DNA from: a bacterium
Lineage (GTDB): Bacteria > Bdellovibrionota_C > UBA2361 > SZUA-149 > JAEUWB01
Direction of reading: 5' to 3'
DNA: 58,700 nucleotides
NCBI GenBank assembly: GCA_016786595.1
Contig: JAEUWB010000039.1
Coordinates: 1-58,700 of the forward strand
Positions 16,520 to 25,531 of this stretch are shown piece by piece. A program made the position numbers and the translations under genes. Under the pieces are notes generated by a model, which ran no database searches, had not been told where the DNA came from, and saw only the letters and a program-made list of their open reading frames with translations. The first letter of the stretch is position 1; each line of letters begins with the position of its first letter.

Positions 16520-16972
16520 ATGAAACGAGTCTTTAACGACACCGATCTCGCTGCAGTTCAGACCAGAGTTTGGGAAACCAACAAAAGTGAATTTGGCTTT
16601 ATCGGTCTGCATGACGGATGGGATCTTAGCGAAGGTGGTGGAGCCGATTTGATTCGTGAAAGTCATAATCGGATTGAAATCCTTCCTCGACATCGTCGGT
16701 TGCACAGCTGGTCAAAGATTTTGATTCTCCCCGATCCAACATGGGAAGATGAGAACAATTTTACATTCGGCTGTACCGGTTGGATCACAGGTATTAAAGG
16801 GTATGTCATTCAAATTGACAGACCTGAAGAACCAGAAATGCCTTGGATCATGGCCATCGGAAGAATTCCCTATCAGACTTGGGATGAACTTCTGGCGTGC
16901 CTACCACAGGTAATCCAACGCGTCGCTTGGGAAGATCGTGAAGGTCGGCGCCAAGCAAAAAAGACTGCTTAG
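16520..16972 (+). CDS. Hypothetical protein, 150 residues, structured leader
   Basis: Soluble protein rich in Trp and charged residues (LHDGWDLSEGGGADL, PDPTWEDENNFTFGCTGWIT, IDRPEEPEMPWIM). No signal peptide or membrane segment. No family recognised. It stands alone between rpe and plsY, with a 23-nt-arm hairpin in its 5' leader, GGAAG at a proper distance from the ATG and its own intrinsic terminator. The base composition seems higher in G+C than its neighbours. The architecture parallels the orphan gene at 45710. Confidence 0.8.
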   Translation: MKRVFNDTDLAAVQTRVWETNKSEFGFIGLHDGWDLSEGGGADLIRESHNRIEILPRHRRLHSWSKILILPDPTWEDENNFTFGCTGWITGIKGYVIQIDRPEEPEMPWIMAIGRIPYQTWDELLACLPQVIQRVAWEDREGRRQAKKTA

Positions 16973-16983
16973 AACTTTTATTC

Positions 16984-17017
16984 GAGGGTTGTCCCCGCAA
17001 CCCTCACTCTTTTCTTA
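16984..17017 (+). terminator. Intrinsic terminator after the 16520 gene
   Basis: GAGGGTTG (16984-16991), a six-base loop and CAACCCTC (16998-17005), followed by a T-rich tail (ACTCTTTTCTT). It lies 12 bases after the stop codon. Confidence 0.88.
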
Positions 17018-17091
17018 AATTACTATCTTGCGAGTGATAAATTAGTGATTTTTCTTACAGAATAAGTTACAAAATATAACTTCATGTTAGT

Positions 17092-17721
17092 ATGAGATTG
17101 ACTCACGAAATATTACTTTTGACCGTTAGCTTTTTGGTTGGTTCAATTCCCACTGGAGTAATAGTTGGGTCGTTTTACGGCACTGACATTCGCAAAGCTG
17201 GCAGCGGGAACATCGGGGCGACAAATGCCCTACGCGTGTTGGGGAAAAAAGCAGCTGCCTTAACTTTCCTTGGTGACTTTCTTAAAGGTTTAATTCCCAT
17301 CTTATTAATTAGTAAAACTTATCACTCGATAACTCCCAACCAAGCACTTGCAGCTCAAGCAACGATTTGCGTGATCATCGGACATTGCTTCTCTCCTTTC
17401 TTAAAGGGTCGCGGTGGGAAAGGTATTGCGACTTCATTTGGATGTTTCCTGCTACTCACTCCAATCCCCGCACTACTCTGCTTTGTAACTTTTATTCTCA
17501 CGGTCTGGAAAACTAAATTCGTCTCCCTCGGCTCGCTGATTGCCAGCCTAGTGCTTTCCATTACAGTTGTGATGTTTTATGGAGGTAGTAATGCTCAGTG
17601 GGTGATTCGCGCCGCTCTGGGAGTAACACTACTAATCTTTATTAAACATCAAAAAAATATCCTGCGTTTAGTGCGCGGAGAAGAATCAAGACTTTCTAAA
17701 AAACATAGTTCTACGTTATAA
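17092..17721 (+). CDS. plsY: Acyl-phosphate glycerol-3-phosphate acyltransferase PlsY
   Basis: First acylation step of phospholipid synthesis, using acyl-phosphate. 209 residues with about five membrane segments. The three family motifs are present: DIRKAGSGNIGATNALRVLG, GHCFSPFLKGRGGKGIAT and a weaker third region near KFVSLGSL. Followed 8 bp later by hldD, probably on the same transcript. Confidence 0.96.
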   Translation: MRLTHEILLLTVSFLVGSIPTGVIVGSFYGTDIRKAGSGNIGATNALRVLGKKAAALTFLGDFLKGLIPILLISKTYHSITPNQALAAQATICVIIGHCFSPFLKGRGGKGIATSFGCFLLLTPIPALLCFVTFILTVWKTKFVSLGSLIASLVLSITVVMFYGGSNAQWVIRAALGVTLLIFIKHQKNILRLVRGEESRLSKKHSSTL

Positions 17722-17729
17722 ACTTCAAT

Positions 17730-18698
17730 ATGATTATAGTTACTGGCGGAGCAGGATTTATTGGAAGCGCATTAATTGCCGAACTCAACGCTTGCGGGGA
17801 AGAGAATATTGTAGTTGTGGATGGAGAATTAAATGCGCTAAAAAATAAAAATCTAGCTGGTAAAAAATTTCGTAGCTATTTTCATAAAACAGAATTTCTC
17901 GATCTCGTCGACGGCACTTTAATGGGTAAAGCTAAGGCTATTTTCCACCTTGGCGCGTGTAGCTCAACAACCGAAACAAATCTCGAATACCTTAAGCAAA
18001 ACAATACCGAATATACCAAGAAACTTACCAACTGGGCGCTCGAGCAAGGCACCCAGTTTATTTATGCTTCAAGTGCGGCAACTTATGGCGCAGGTGCTGA
18101 TGGATTTGCTGATCAGCATTCCAAAATCGAACAACTCAAGCCTTTAAATGCTTATGCGCAGTCGAAGCAGAATTTTGACAGCTGGGCATTAAATCAAAAC
18201 TTATTAGATCAAATCACGGGAATTAAGTTTTTTAATATTTTTGGCCCGAATGAATACCATAAAGGACCGATGCGCAGTGTCGTTTATAAATCATTTCATC
18301 AAATCCAGAATTCAGGTTGCGTGAAACTTTTCAAATCATATTTACCTGCGTACGCTGATGGCGAGCAGCAGCGCGATTTTCTTTACGTTAAAGACTGCGC
18401 AAAAGTAATGCTTTGGCTGCTAAATAATCCGCAAGTAAAGGGCATTTTCAATCTGGGCTCCGGTCAAGCGCAAAGCTGGAATCAACTTGCGCGGGCTGTA
18501 TTTTCAGCTAGTCGCAAGCCTGAAAAGATCGAATATATCGAGATGCCTGAACACTTACGCCAGCAATATCAATACTTCACTGAAGCACCGATGCAAAAAC
18601 TTCGTGCAGCAGGATACAGTGCCCCATTTACCCCACTAGAAACTGCAGTAGCAGATTATGTTCAGAACTATCTCGAGAAAAACGAAGCCTGTTTTTAG
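17730..18698 (+). CDS. hldD: ADP-L-glycero-D-manno-heptose 6-epimerase
   Basis: Makes the heptose precursor of the LPS inner core. 322 residues, an extended SDR fold with NAD(P)-binding GGAGFIGS at the N-terminus. Family motifs are FHLGACSSTTE, IYASSAATYG, the catalytic YAQSK and FFNIFGPNEYHKG. It shows that the host makes heptose-containing LPS. It lies downstream of plsY and ends at a strong bidirectional terminator. Confidence 0.96.
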   Translation: MIIVTGGAGFIGSALIAELNACGEENIVVVDGELNALKNKNLAGKKFRSYFHKTEFLDLVDGTLMGKAKAIFHLGACSSTTETNLEYLKQNNTEYTKKLTNWALEQGTQFIYASSAATYGAGADGFADQHSKIEQLKPLNAYAQSKQNFDSWALNQNLLDQITGIKFFNIFGPNEYHKGPMRSVVYKSFHQIQNSGCVKLFKSYLPAYADGEQQRDFLYVKDCAKVMLWLLNNPQVKGIFNLGSGQAQSWNQLARAVFSASRKPEKIEYIEMPEHLRQQYQYFTEAPMQKLRAAGYSAPFTPLETAVADYVQNYLEKNEACF

Positions 18699-18735
18699 TT
18701 TCTGAATAGATTTGAAACTGACGAAATTATTTTTG

Positions 18736-18820
18736 ATCTTAGGCTTGAACTTAAACTTCGCCTTCCCCCCTTATCATGATTGTTAGGGCAAAAGGGAAAG
18801 TTTAAGTTCAAGCCTAAGAT
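18736..18820. terminator. Bidirectional terminator with 23-bp perfect arms
   Basis: Arms 18736-18758 and 18798-18820 are exact reverse complements (ATCTTAGGCTTG...CAAGCCTAAGAT), separated by a 39-nt loop. T-rich tails follow on both strands (TTTTAATTT on plus; CAAAAATAATT on minus). It sits between convergent hldD and the DHS-like gene. Confidence 0.85.
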
Positions 18821-18835
18821 TTTAATTTAAAAAGC

Positions 18836-19801
18836 TTATTGGTCAAGGATATAAGCAAACATTAATGGCGCAACAATTGTTGCATCCGACTCAATCACAA
18901 ACTTCGGCGTATCCGTATCGAGCTTACTCCAAGTGATTTTCTCGTTTGGCACCGCGCCCGAGTACGATCCAAATGAAGTCGTGCTATCGGAAATCTGGCA
19001 GAAGTAGCCCCAGTATTTACACTGCTGTTGTAGATCTTTTTGGATTGTCGGCACAACGCAAATTGGAAAATCCCCCGCAATGCCGCCTCCGATTTGGAAA
19101 AATCCAATTGACTCTTGCTTACTATTTTCTCGGTACCAATCAATCAAAAAGACCATTTGCTCTAATCCACTTTTGATGAAGTTCAAATGCTGAACTTCAC
19201 CTTTTACATGTCTAGCTGCAAGCATATTGCCCAAGGTAGAATCTTCGTAGCCTGGAACAATAATTGGAAGTTTTTTCTCGCAGGCTGCAACTAACCAAGA
19301 ATTCTTGGGGTCAATTTGATAATGCTCCTTAATCATTCCACGTTCAATCAGTTGATACATAATCTCATGTGGGAAGTAACGTTTGTTGGTCTTACAAGCT
19401 TCTTGCCAAAGACTTAGGCATTGCTTTTCAATACGACGCATCGCTTCGTCCTCAGGGATACAAGTATCCGTGACGCGGTTATAGCCCTTATCGCGTAAAG
19501 CTGCTTCCTCTTGAGGAGTGAGATCGCGATAGTGGGGCACACGATAATAGTGCTCATGAGCGACCAAATTAAAAATATCTTCTTCAAGGTTTGCTGCAGT
19601 GCAAGAGATTGCATGCACTTTATTTTTACGAATCATCTCGGCAAGTGAAATCCCAAGCTCGGCCGTGCTCATTGCGCCGGCAAGTGTGACCAACATTTTG
19701 CCGCCTTTATCGACGTGCTTACCATAAGCCTCAGCTGCATCGACAAGAGTCGCGGCGTTAAAGTGGCGGTAATTTGTGCGGATAAAATCTTTGATCTTCA
19801 T
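18836..19801 (-). CDS. Deoxyhypusine synthase-like protein
   Basis: 321 residues across the whole DHS family fold. The region SGAVPNEKITWSKLDTD matches the eukaryotic/archaeal active-site segment, and the catalytic Lys is kept at residue 293 (WSKL). The NAD-binding region VTLAGAMSTAELG and the glycine-rich FFQIGGGIAGDF are also present. Bacteria lack eIF5A, so hypusine formation is unlikely. Bacterial members have been linked to spermidine-derived chemistry such as homospermidine, but the substrate here is unknown. Monocistronic, convergent with hldD. Confidence 0.88.
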   Translation of the reverse strand: MKIKDFIRTNYRHFNAATLVDAAEAYGKHVDKGGKMLVTLAGAMSTAELGISLAEMIRKNKVHAISCTAANLEEDIFNLVAHEHYYRVPHYRDLTPQEEAALRDKGYNRVTDTCIPEDEAMRRIEKQCLSLWQEACKTNKRYFPHEIMYQLIERGMIKEHYQIDPKNSWLVAACEKKLPIIVPGYEDSTLGNMLAARHVKGEVQHLNFIKSGLEQMVFLIDWYRENSKQESIGFFQIGGGIAGDFPICVVPTIQKDLQQQCKYWGYFCQISDSTTSFGSYSGAVPNEKITWSKLDTDTPKFVIESDATIVAPLMFAYILDQ

Positions 19802-19927
19802 AGCTTAAATCTCCTAGACCCGGGGCTTACAAGTCACTAGCCGCATTAATTCATCGACCAGCAAAACTCCTGGCAAACTAGCTGATTGATTAGCACAGCT
19901 ATGAAAAAATACAATACGGACCCAGAA

Positions 19928-22009
19928 TTAGAAGCTAACCTTCAAGCCTGCAATCAGATTGATCCCTGGCAGCGGAGCAACATCCTTAATAAAAGATACA
20001 TGATCTCGAGATTTCTGGTTTAATAGATTTGTGCCACGTAGATATAGCTCAACAATCTGCCCCAAGCCTTGAAACTTACGTGATAGGAATAGGTTTAATT
20101 GTGAATAATCAGGTGTCTCGGTTTCAAATGGCGCGTTTCGATTTTGGCGTAAGACATGTAAAAGTTCAAGACGAGAGTCAAACTCCTGTCCGAGTCGATA
20201 ATTTATGCCAAATTTAAGACGTAGTGGCGTAATTCTTGGCAAAGGTTGGCCAGTATTTTTATCTCGCGCATAGACATAATCAGGCTGAAAATCTATCGAC
20301 AAGTCCCGAGCTTCGTCTTGCAAAATATGATATGCCAATTGGGACTCAATGCCGTAAAATTGTGCAGCTGTCGACTGATAACGATAGATTGGCAATGCTC
20401 CATGATCATGTTCTTCTTCCTCTTCATGTTCAGCTTCTTCGTTATGCTCTGTCTCGCTCATCTCACCAGTTGGATTAAGTGCAATATAGTCAAAAAAGTG
20501 ATTATAAAATGCACCAATTGTTCCAGTAAATCGACCACTATTCTTGCGTAAATGTAAATCCACTCCAAGCGAGCGCTCTGGGTCAAGATTCGCGTCGCCG
20601 ATCTCATATGCAGCGGTTGCAATATGTGGGCCATCGGCAAAAAGCTCTTGTCCAGTTGGCGCTCGTTCCGTATGTGCCAACGAGAAAGCAGCAGCGTAAT
20701 CAGAGTCGAAGCTATAAACGGCCCCGAGAGATTCGCTTAGTGTCGAAAAATCACGGTCGATCTCGTCGGTATCTAATGCATGAAAATCAGTACGGATACC
20801 ACCCTGAAATTTCCAGTTCTGATTAAGTGTGTATTCCTCAAATGCAAATAACGAAGCAATTTCAGAAATCGTCGGCAGTTGAAAGGCTTCCGCGCCAATT
20901 GCAGCAAAGTCCGAACGTTGGAATTGAATACCAGCAACACCTTCAAACTGACTAATGCGATCGTGGGTGAACTCTAAGCGTCCGTCCAAACCGTCATTCT
21001 CAAATACCGTTCCAGTTTCCACACCTTCAAATTCAGTATGTTGATACTCACTTGCGCCAAGCTTCAAGCTAAGGTTTGCAATTCGTGGTAACGGATCGAT
21101 AAGCTTAGCCCTTAAATCATAGCGCGTCCGGGTGGCATCAATGCTGACATCCTTCTCTCCATTGGGCACGCCGTAAACGCTTTCAAACTGTGAAACTGAA
21201 GCACCAACAAATCCTCGACCAAAAAGATAAGAACTACCAGCTGATAAATTATGCGTATCTACAGCACTGTATGGCAACGTTCCACGTGGTTCAGGAAATT
21301 CCAGCTCTGAGCTTTGGCGAGCATTTTGTGTGCGGGCAAATCCTGGAATTTTTATGTCATCTGTCTCCTTCGCTGAGCCATCAACATGAAAGGCTAAATT
21401 CTCAAACTTACCATCTACAACCGTAGCGCCTGATAAGCCTTCGTCGACGCTGCTAGTATTAAATTCTGCCTTTGCAGCAAGATTTTTCTTCGGTAGTTTT
21501 TCTGGGATGCGGTTATCAAAAACATTGACCGCTCCACCAACCGCACTGGTTCCATAAAGTAAGGCGGCTGGTCCGCGCACAACTTCTACACGGTCAACAA
21601 CAAGGGGATCGACCGTTACCAAGTGATCTGAGCTAAGACTTGATAGATCTTGAGAACCTAGACCATTTTCCAGGATGCGAATTCGCTCTCCACCTATGCC
21701 ACGAATAACTGGGCGGCTTGCTCCAGGGCCAAAATAAGAATTAGAAACGCCTGGTTCAGTAGCCAGCAGTTCGCCAATATTCCCCCCACCTCTAAGCTCA
21801 ATTGTATGTTCATCCAAGGCAGAAATTGGTTGAGCAGATTCAAACAATGTCTGCGGTAAGGGTGTGGAATTGACAACAATTTCACCGGCACTATGCTGCC
21901 CATGGGGATCTGGGGTTGGAGTCTCTGTTTCTGCACTGACCTGTCTAGAAACACATAAGCAGGTAGCAGCAATTACCCAAAGTTTTCTCATTCTTGTGAT
22001 TTTATTCAT
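19928..22009 (-). CDS. TonB-dependent outer-membrane receptor, probable zinc (ZnuD-like)
   Basis: About 693 residues: signal peptide (MRKLWVIAATCLCVSRQVSA), plug domain (about 45-165, with RPVIRGIGGERIRIL and VEVVRGPAALLYGTSAVGG), then a 22-strand barrel ending in Phe (AGLKVSF). An extracellular loop near residue 520 is rich in acid and histidine (HNEEAEHEEEEEHDHG), as in ZnuD zinc receptors. A Fur/Zur-family regulator is divergently encoded 57 bp away and a palindrome lies between. The ATG at 22009 is chosen because of GAGG six bases upstream; an in-frame GTG lies at 22021. Zinc is inferred; another metal is possible. Confidence 0.9.
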   Translation of the reverse strand: MNKITRMRKLWVIAATCLCVSRQVSAETETPTPDPHGQHSAGEIVVNSTPLPQTLFESAQPISALDEHTIELRGGGNIGELLATEPGVSNSYFGPGASRPVIRGIGGERIRILENGLGSQDLSSLSSDHLVTVDPLVVDRVEVVRGPAALLYGTSAVGGAVNVFDNRIPEKLPKKNLAAKAEFNTSSVDEGLSGATVVDGKFENLAFHVDGSAKETDDIKIPGFARTQNARQSSELEFPEPRGTLPYSAVDTHNLSAGSSYLFGRGFVGASVSQFESVYGVPNGEKDVSIDATRTRYDLRAKLIDPLPRIANLSLKLGASEYQHTEFEGVETGTVFENDGLDGRLEFTHDRISQFEGVAGIQFQRSDFAAIGAEAFQLPTISEIASLFAFEEYTLNQNWKFQGGIRTDFHALDTDEIDRDFSTLSESLGAVYSFDSDYAAAFSLAHTERAPTGQELFADGPHIATAAYEIGDANLDPERSLGVDLHLRKNSGRFTGTIGAFYNHFFDYIALNPTGEMSETEHNEEAEHEEEEEHDHGALPIYRYQSTAAQFYGIESQLAYHILQDEARDLSIDFQPDYVYARDKNTGQPLPRITPLRLKFGINYRLGQEFDSRLELLHVLRQNRNAPFETETPDYSQLNLFLSRKFQGLGQIVELYLRGTNLLNQKSRDHVSFIKDVAPLPGINLIAGLKVSF

Positions 22010-22039
22010 TCTGGACCTCACATTTGACAGCGGTTCCTA

Positions 22040-22057
22040 TTAATAATAAATTATCAA
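22040..22057. promoter_or_regulatory. Candidate Fur/Zur operator
   Basis: TTAATAAT-AA-ATTATCAA is an imperfect 8-2-8 palindrome (7 of 8 positions match) in the gap between the receptor and the Fur-family gene. The AT-rich GATAAT-like halves resemble Fur-superfamily sites. It ends 9 bases before the regulator's ATG, so binding could control both genes. Confidence 0.5.
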
Positions 22058-22066
22058 TAAGTCAAT

Positions 22067-22453
22067 ATGCCTTTTGCACGCTCTACAAAACAACGCGAGT
22101 TAGTCCTCAAAGCTCTTCAAGAGGCCAACCGTCCACTCTCTCCTCAGGAGGTCTTAGACCTGGCTAAGAAACATTTACCCGGCATTGGAATTGCCACTGT
22201 TTATCGAAATATTAAGAGCCTACTCGAAGATCAAATATTAAGTCTCGTGGACTTACCAGGCAATGCTCCGCGCTACGAGATCTGCGGCAAACATCATCAC
22301 CATCATTTTCTCTGTCTTGATTGCGATAAGGTTTACGAGCTCGATGGCTGTCCCGGAGATATTAATCAGCTAGTGCCTCGTGGGTTTAAAATCCAGGACC
22401 ACAACATTACATTTACAGGAAAGTGCAGGGACTGCGCGCGGTCAATTTGTTAG
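22067..22453 (+). CDS. Fur-family metal regulator, probable Zur
   Basis: 128 residues. N-terminal winged helix (LSPQEVLDLA, IGIATVYRNIKSLLE as recognition helix). The metal-binding hinge has ICGKHHHHHFLC. Two CxxC pairs (CLDCDKVY and CRDCARSIC) are the usual structural zinc site. It represses metal-uptake genes when the metal is bound. Divergence from a His-rich TonB receptor favours zinc. Peroxide-sensing PerR-like use cannot be excluded. No clear Shine-Dalgarno sequence. Confidence 0.92.
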   Translation: MPFARSTKQRELVLKALQEANRPLSPQEVLDLAKKHLPGIGIATVYRNIKSLLEDQILSLVDLPGNAPRYEICGKHHHHHFLCLDCDKVYELDGCPGDINQLVPRGFKIQDHNITFTGKCRDCARSIC

Positions 22454-22460
22454 CAAATAA

Positions 22461-22664
22461 CTAACTCAAGCGCTCTAAGCCATCAGGTGTAAAGTGCGAT
22501 AATGTTCCGTTATTCCACAAAACCGTGACCGTAACACTCGGTCCTTCTTCGGATTCTTTTAAAGTGGCGCGCTGAGTTTCAACTCGGATTTGCGTTACCA
22601 CTCCAATCGGACCAACGGTACCCTTACGAACGACCTTGTCATTTGTATTAAATTTCTGAGACAT
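22461..22664 (-). CDS. Small conserved-looking protein, 67 residues, beta-rich
   Basis: Reads NTNDKVVRKGTVGPIGVVTQ with later VTVLWNNGTLSHFTPDGLERL. It looks like a compact SH3/KOW-like barrel: an R-K-G-turn-G pattern followed by W and a C-terminal strand. No enzyme motif. It converges with the Fur-family gene and is divergent from the VanZ-like gene by 17 bp. The function is unknown. A role in nucleic-acid or ribosome binding would be a guess. Confidence 0.7.
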   Translation of the reverse strand: MSQKFNTNDKVVRKGTVGPIGVVTQIRVETQRATLKESEEGPSVTVTVLWNNGTLSHFTPDGLERLS

Positions 22665-22681
22665 AGTAAGCTGTTACTAGC

Positions 22682-23263
22682 ATGGATTTAGAAACTGGCA
22701 AAGAAAACTTGATAATCGGGGCAAATCTTGCCCGAAAACTCGCATTTCTCTGCATGCTCGCGATTAGCTGCGCTCTTTTTTTAGGGCGCCAAATCTCAAG
22801 ATTATCCTCCCATCTTGATACCATAATTCCTGCTCTGGCAGTTATCGCCTTTGTCTGGATACTACTGCACGCAAAAAAAACTAGCTTTACAACCCTCAGA
22901 CCCCGCCCAATCCCTCTTCTTGCTGGCGCAATACTACTCAGTTTTCTACTCACCAAGCTTGTTGGACTGCCGATTGAACGGATTCATATTGTAAAATATA
23001 TGGCACTTGGCTTTAGCCTATTTTTTTGCCCGAGTGAGGTTTCTCAGCAGAAACGATTTTACTTTGCGCTTTTTTTAAGCTCATTTTTTGGAATTTTAGA
23101 AGAAAGTCTACAATATTTTATCCCGGAACGGGTTTTTGACGAGCGCGACATCTTAATCAATGTTTTATCGGCCTTGACTGGGGTCCTGTTTGCATGCGGA
23201 TTTACTAGTAAAGCTCCGAGCTTAGTTAGCAAGCCATCAAGTATACAAGCTATAACCTCCTGA
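22682..23263 (+). CDS. VanZ-like membrane protein
   Basis: 193 residues with four or five membrane helices. The second half has the VanZ pattern: HIVKYMALGFSLF, then ILEESLQYFIPERVFDERDI followed by NVLSALTG. This corresponds to the family's E-x-x-Q-x-F-x-P-x-R-x-x-D-x-x-D-x-x-x-N signature. VanZ-like proteins are linked to envelope stress and glycopeptide tolerance in some species. The role here is unknown. Confidence 0.78.
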   Translation: MDLETGKENLIIGANLARKLAFLCMLAISCALFLGRQISRLSSHLDTIIPALAVIAFVWILLHAKKTSFTTLRPRPIPLLAGAILLSFLLTKLVGLPIERIHIVKYMALGFSLFFCPSEVSQQKRFYFALFLSSFFGILEESLQYFIPERVFDERDILINVLSALTGVLFACGFTSKAPSLVSKPSSIQAITS

Positions 23264-23383
23264 TTTCGTTAATTTCTTCCCGATCCAGATAATTTTTGAA
23301 CTTCCCGCTCTAAAGAAAACATCAAAATTACAGGAGCTTGTCTAAGTTCCTTCGGTTTAGCCTTTTGTTGTGGGTTTATATTT

Positions 23384-24640
23384 ATGATCGGAAGAAACGA
23401 TAAGTCAGCACGTTCTAATTTGTCCTGCACATTCTGCGATAAAACGCAGGATGAAGTAAAAAAATTAGTCGCAGGCCCTGGTGTCTACATCTGTGATGAA
23501 TGTGTCGAACTTTGTAATGACATTCTTTCCGAAGATGGTGACGGAAATAAAACTCCTGGAACGCAAAGCCAAATCCCTACTCCCCAGGAAATCAAAGACT
23601 ATCTCGACCGCTATATCATCGGTCAAGAATACGCAAAAAAAGCGCTCTCTGTGGCCGTACATAACCACTACATGCGAGTTGATCACAACAGTAAAGCTAA
23701 GTCCAAAGATGTCGATGTCCAGAAAAGTAACATCTTACTACTTGGTCCAACTGGGTCAGGGAAAACTCTTCTCGCCCAGACATTAGCAAAAATTATTGAT
23801 GTGCCTTTTGCCATCGCCGATGCTACCTCTCTGACCGAAGCTGGCTATGTCGGAGAAGACGTAGAAAATATTATCTTGAGTTTGCTTCAAAACGCCGACT
23901 ACGATGTTGCCCGTGCTCAGCGCGGGATCGTCTATATCGACGAAATCGATAAAATCTCACGCAAAACAGAAACTGCTTCAGTCACCCGAGACGTATCTGG
24001 TGAAGGCGTCCAGCAAGCTTTGCTGAAATTAATGGAAGGTACAGTTGCAAATGTTCCTCCTAAGGGCGGACGTAAACACCCGCAACAAGAATATCTGCAA
24101 GTTGATACATCAAATATTCTCTTCATCTGTGGAGGAGCATTTGCAGGCCTAGAATCAATCATTAAACGCCGACTGGGGAATAACCAAATCGGATTTAGCG
24201 GCAACGAAACAAAGCCGACAAACCCGACTGTAACTTTTGTCGATGTTGAACCCCGTGACTTAAACACTTACGGCTTAATCCCAGAATTTATCGGTAGACT
24301 TCCAATTGTTGCTGCACTTGAAGAGCTAACTGAAGCGGATCTCGTGCGGGTATTGGCTGAACCACAGAACGCTCTAGTCAAGCAATATCAAAAACTTTTT
24401 GAGTTAAATCATGTGCACTTACGCTTCACCGAAGCAGCAGTTCGTGAAATTGCGAAAAAAGCACTAGAGAAGAAAATTGGAGCACGTGGACTACGCTCGA
24501 TCATCGAACAGGCTATGCTGGAAACAATGTTTATCGTGCCCGGAGATAAGCGCATTGTTGAAGTTGTAGTCTCTGAGGGCGTGATTACTCAGAAAGAAAA
24601 ACCGCTGCTTGTTTACGAAAAACAAGCCCAATCAGCGTGA
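23384..24640 (+). CDS. clpX: ATP-dependent Clp protease ATPase subunit ClpX
   Basis: Unfolds substrates for ClpP. 418 residues. The N-terminal C4 zinc domain has Cys15, 18, 37 and 40 (CTFC...CDEC). Walker A is GPTGSGKT at 121-128, Walker B is IVYIDEIDK, and [13 protein letters not shown] pore elements and sensor-2 GARGLRSI follow. No clpP or tig flanks it here. A long hairpin that overlaps the neighbouring gene's stop lies after it. Confidence 0.97.
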   Translation: MIGRNDKSARSNLSCTFCDKTQDEVKKLVAGPGVYICDECVELCNDILSEDGDGNKTPGTQSQIPTPQEIKDYLDRYIIGQEYAKKALSVAVHNHYMRVDHNSKAKSKDVDVQKSNILLLGPTGSGKTLLAQTLAKIIDVPFAIADATSLTEAGYVGEDVENIILSLLQNADYDVARAQRGIVYIDEIDKISRKTETASVTRDVSGEGVQQALLKLMEGTVANVPPKGGRKHPQQEYLQVDTSNILFICGGAFAGLESIIKRRLGNNQIGFSGNETKPTNPTVTFVDVEPRDLNTYGLIPEFIGRLPIVAALEELTEADLVRVLAEPQNALVKQYQKLFELNHVHLRFTEAAVREIAKKALEKKIGARGLRSIIEQAMLETMFIVPGDKRIVEVVVSEGVITQKEKPLLVYEKQAQSA

Positions 24641-24669
24641 AAATCAATTAATTTAATTATGAAACGTAG

Positions 24670-24724
24670 GGTAAATTGCTGGAATTCCCGCGCCTGCTCT
24701 GCGCCAGAATTGCAGCGATTTACC
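24670..24724. terminator. Hairpin between convergent clpX and the OmpA-like gene
   Basis: Arms 24670-24687 and 24707-24724 pair at 16 of 18 positions (GGTAAAT...ATTTACC), with a 19-nt loop. The right arm includes the TAA of the OmpA-like gene. No long T-run is present, so it may terminate weakly or protect 3' ends from both sides. Confidence 0.55.
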
Positions 24725-25409
24725 TGCGATCGTTTTCGATGATGACCTCGACGCGGCGGTTTCTCGCTCGACCAGCATCTGTGTTATTCGTTGCAATTGG
24801 AGCCCCTTCCCCGTAACCATAGGCCCGGATTGAGCCGCCTGGCACACCTTCATGGGCTAAGGCCCTGGCCACTGTGTCGGCACGGTCCATCGAAAGGCGT
24901 TTATTATATTGCACTGAGCCAATTGAATCGGTGTGGCCTTCTACGGCAATTTCGCGACCAACTGTATTTTTAAGGATATCTCCGATTTCTGCTACCGTGT
25001 GTCGTGCCTCAGCTGTCAAATCAGCACGATTAAATTCAAATAAAACGTCCGGTAAATTAATCACTACACCACGCTTGGATTCGCGCACATCTGCACCAGC
25101 TCCACGTAGTTCGCGGATCAAACGCGCGTTTTCTTCGATCTGCCCACGTTGATAAGCCAGGCGTTCTTGAGTTAACTCTGTTTGCTCTTCTTGAGCATCG
25201 AGCGCATTTCCGGCAAGTGCCCCAGACAAGGCGCCAATGCCAGCGCCAATTGCCACTCCACGCCCGGCATCACCGGTCGGAGCGCCCACAATTGCTCCTA
25301 AGCCAGCGCCAAGTGCCGCACCGCCAAGCGCGCCATAGCCAGTCTTATCTCCAGGTTTAGTGCAACCGACGAGTAAAGCTAGTATAACAAGTGAAATGAT
25401 TTTTTTCAT
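24720..25409 (-). CDS. OmpA-family glycine-zipper lipoprotein
   Basis: 229 residues. Lipoprotein signal peptide with lipobox LLVGC, a glycine-zipper stretch (about 25-70: YGALGGAALGAGLGAIVGA and AIGAGIGALSGALAG), a short coiled coil, then an OmpA C-terminal peptidoglycan-binding domain with LFEFNRADLT, VEGHTDSIGS, YNKRLSMDRADTVA and ARNRRVEV. It probably anchors the outer membrane to the wall. ATG at 25409 preferred. It is the first of three glycine-zipper lipoproteins in a row. Confidence 0.93.
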   Translation of the reverse strand: MKKIISLVILALLVGCTKPGDKTGYGALGGAALGAGLGAIVGAPTGDAGRGVAIGAGIGALSGALAGNALDAQEEQTELTQERLAYQRGQIEENARLIRELRGAGADVRESKRGVVINLPDVLFEFNRADLTAEARHTVAEIGDILKNTVGREIAVEGHTDSIGSVQYNKRLSMDRADTVARALAHEGVPGGSIRAYGYGEGAPIATNNTDAGRARNRRVEVIIENDRR

Positions 25410-25531
25410 AAACTCAACCAAATAAATTCAATTCCTTAAATTTTATTTCCACTAGACCCGCCTTTGCTGAAGCTACGGCGTGGTAGAGTGTTTTCTCGAA
25501 CTTACCTGAAGGTAAGATTCTGAAGACAACT

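Noticed and set aside
23264-23383. Hidden small gene or riboswitch upstream of clpX
   Set aside because: No stem with conserved features and no frame of useful length; ordinary promoter gap.
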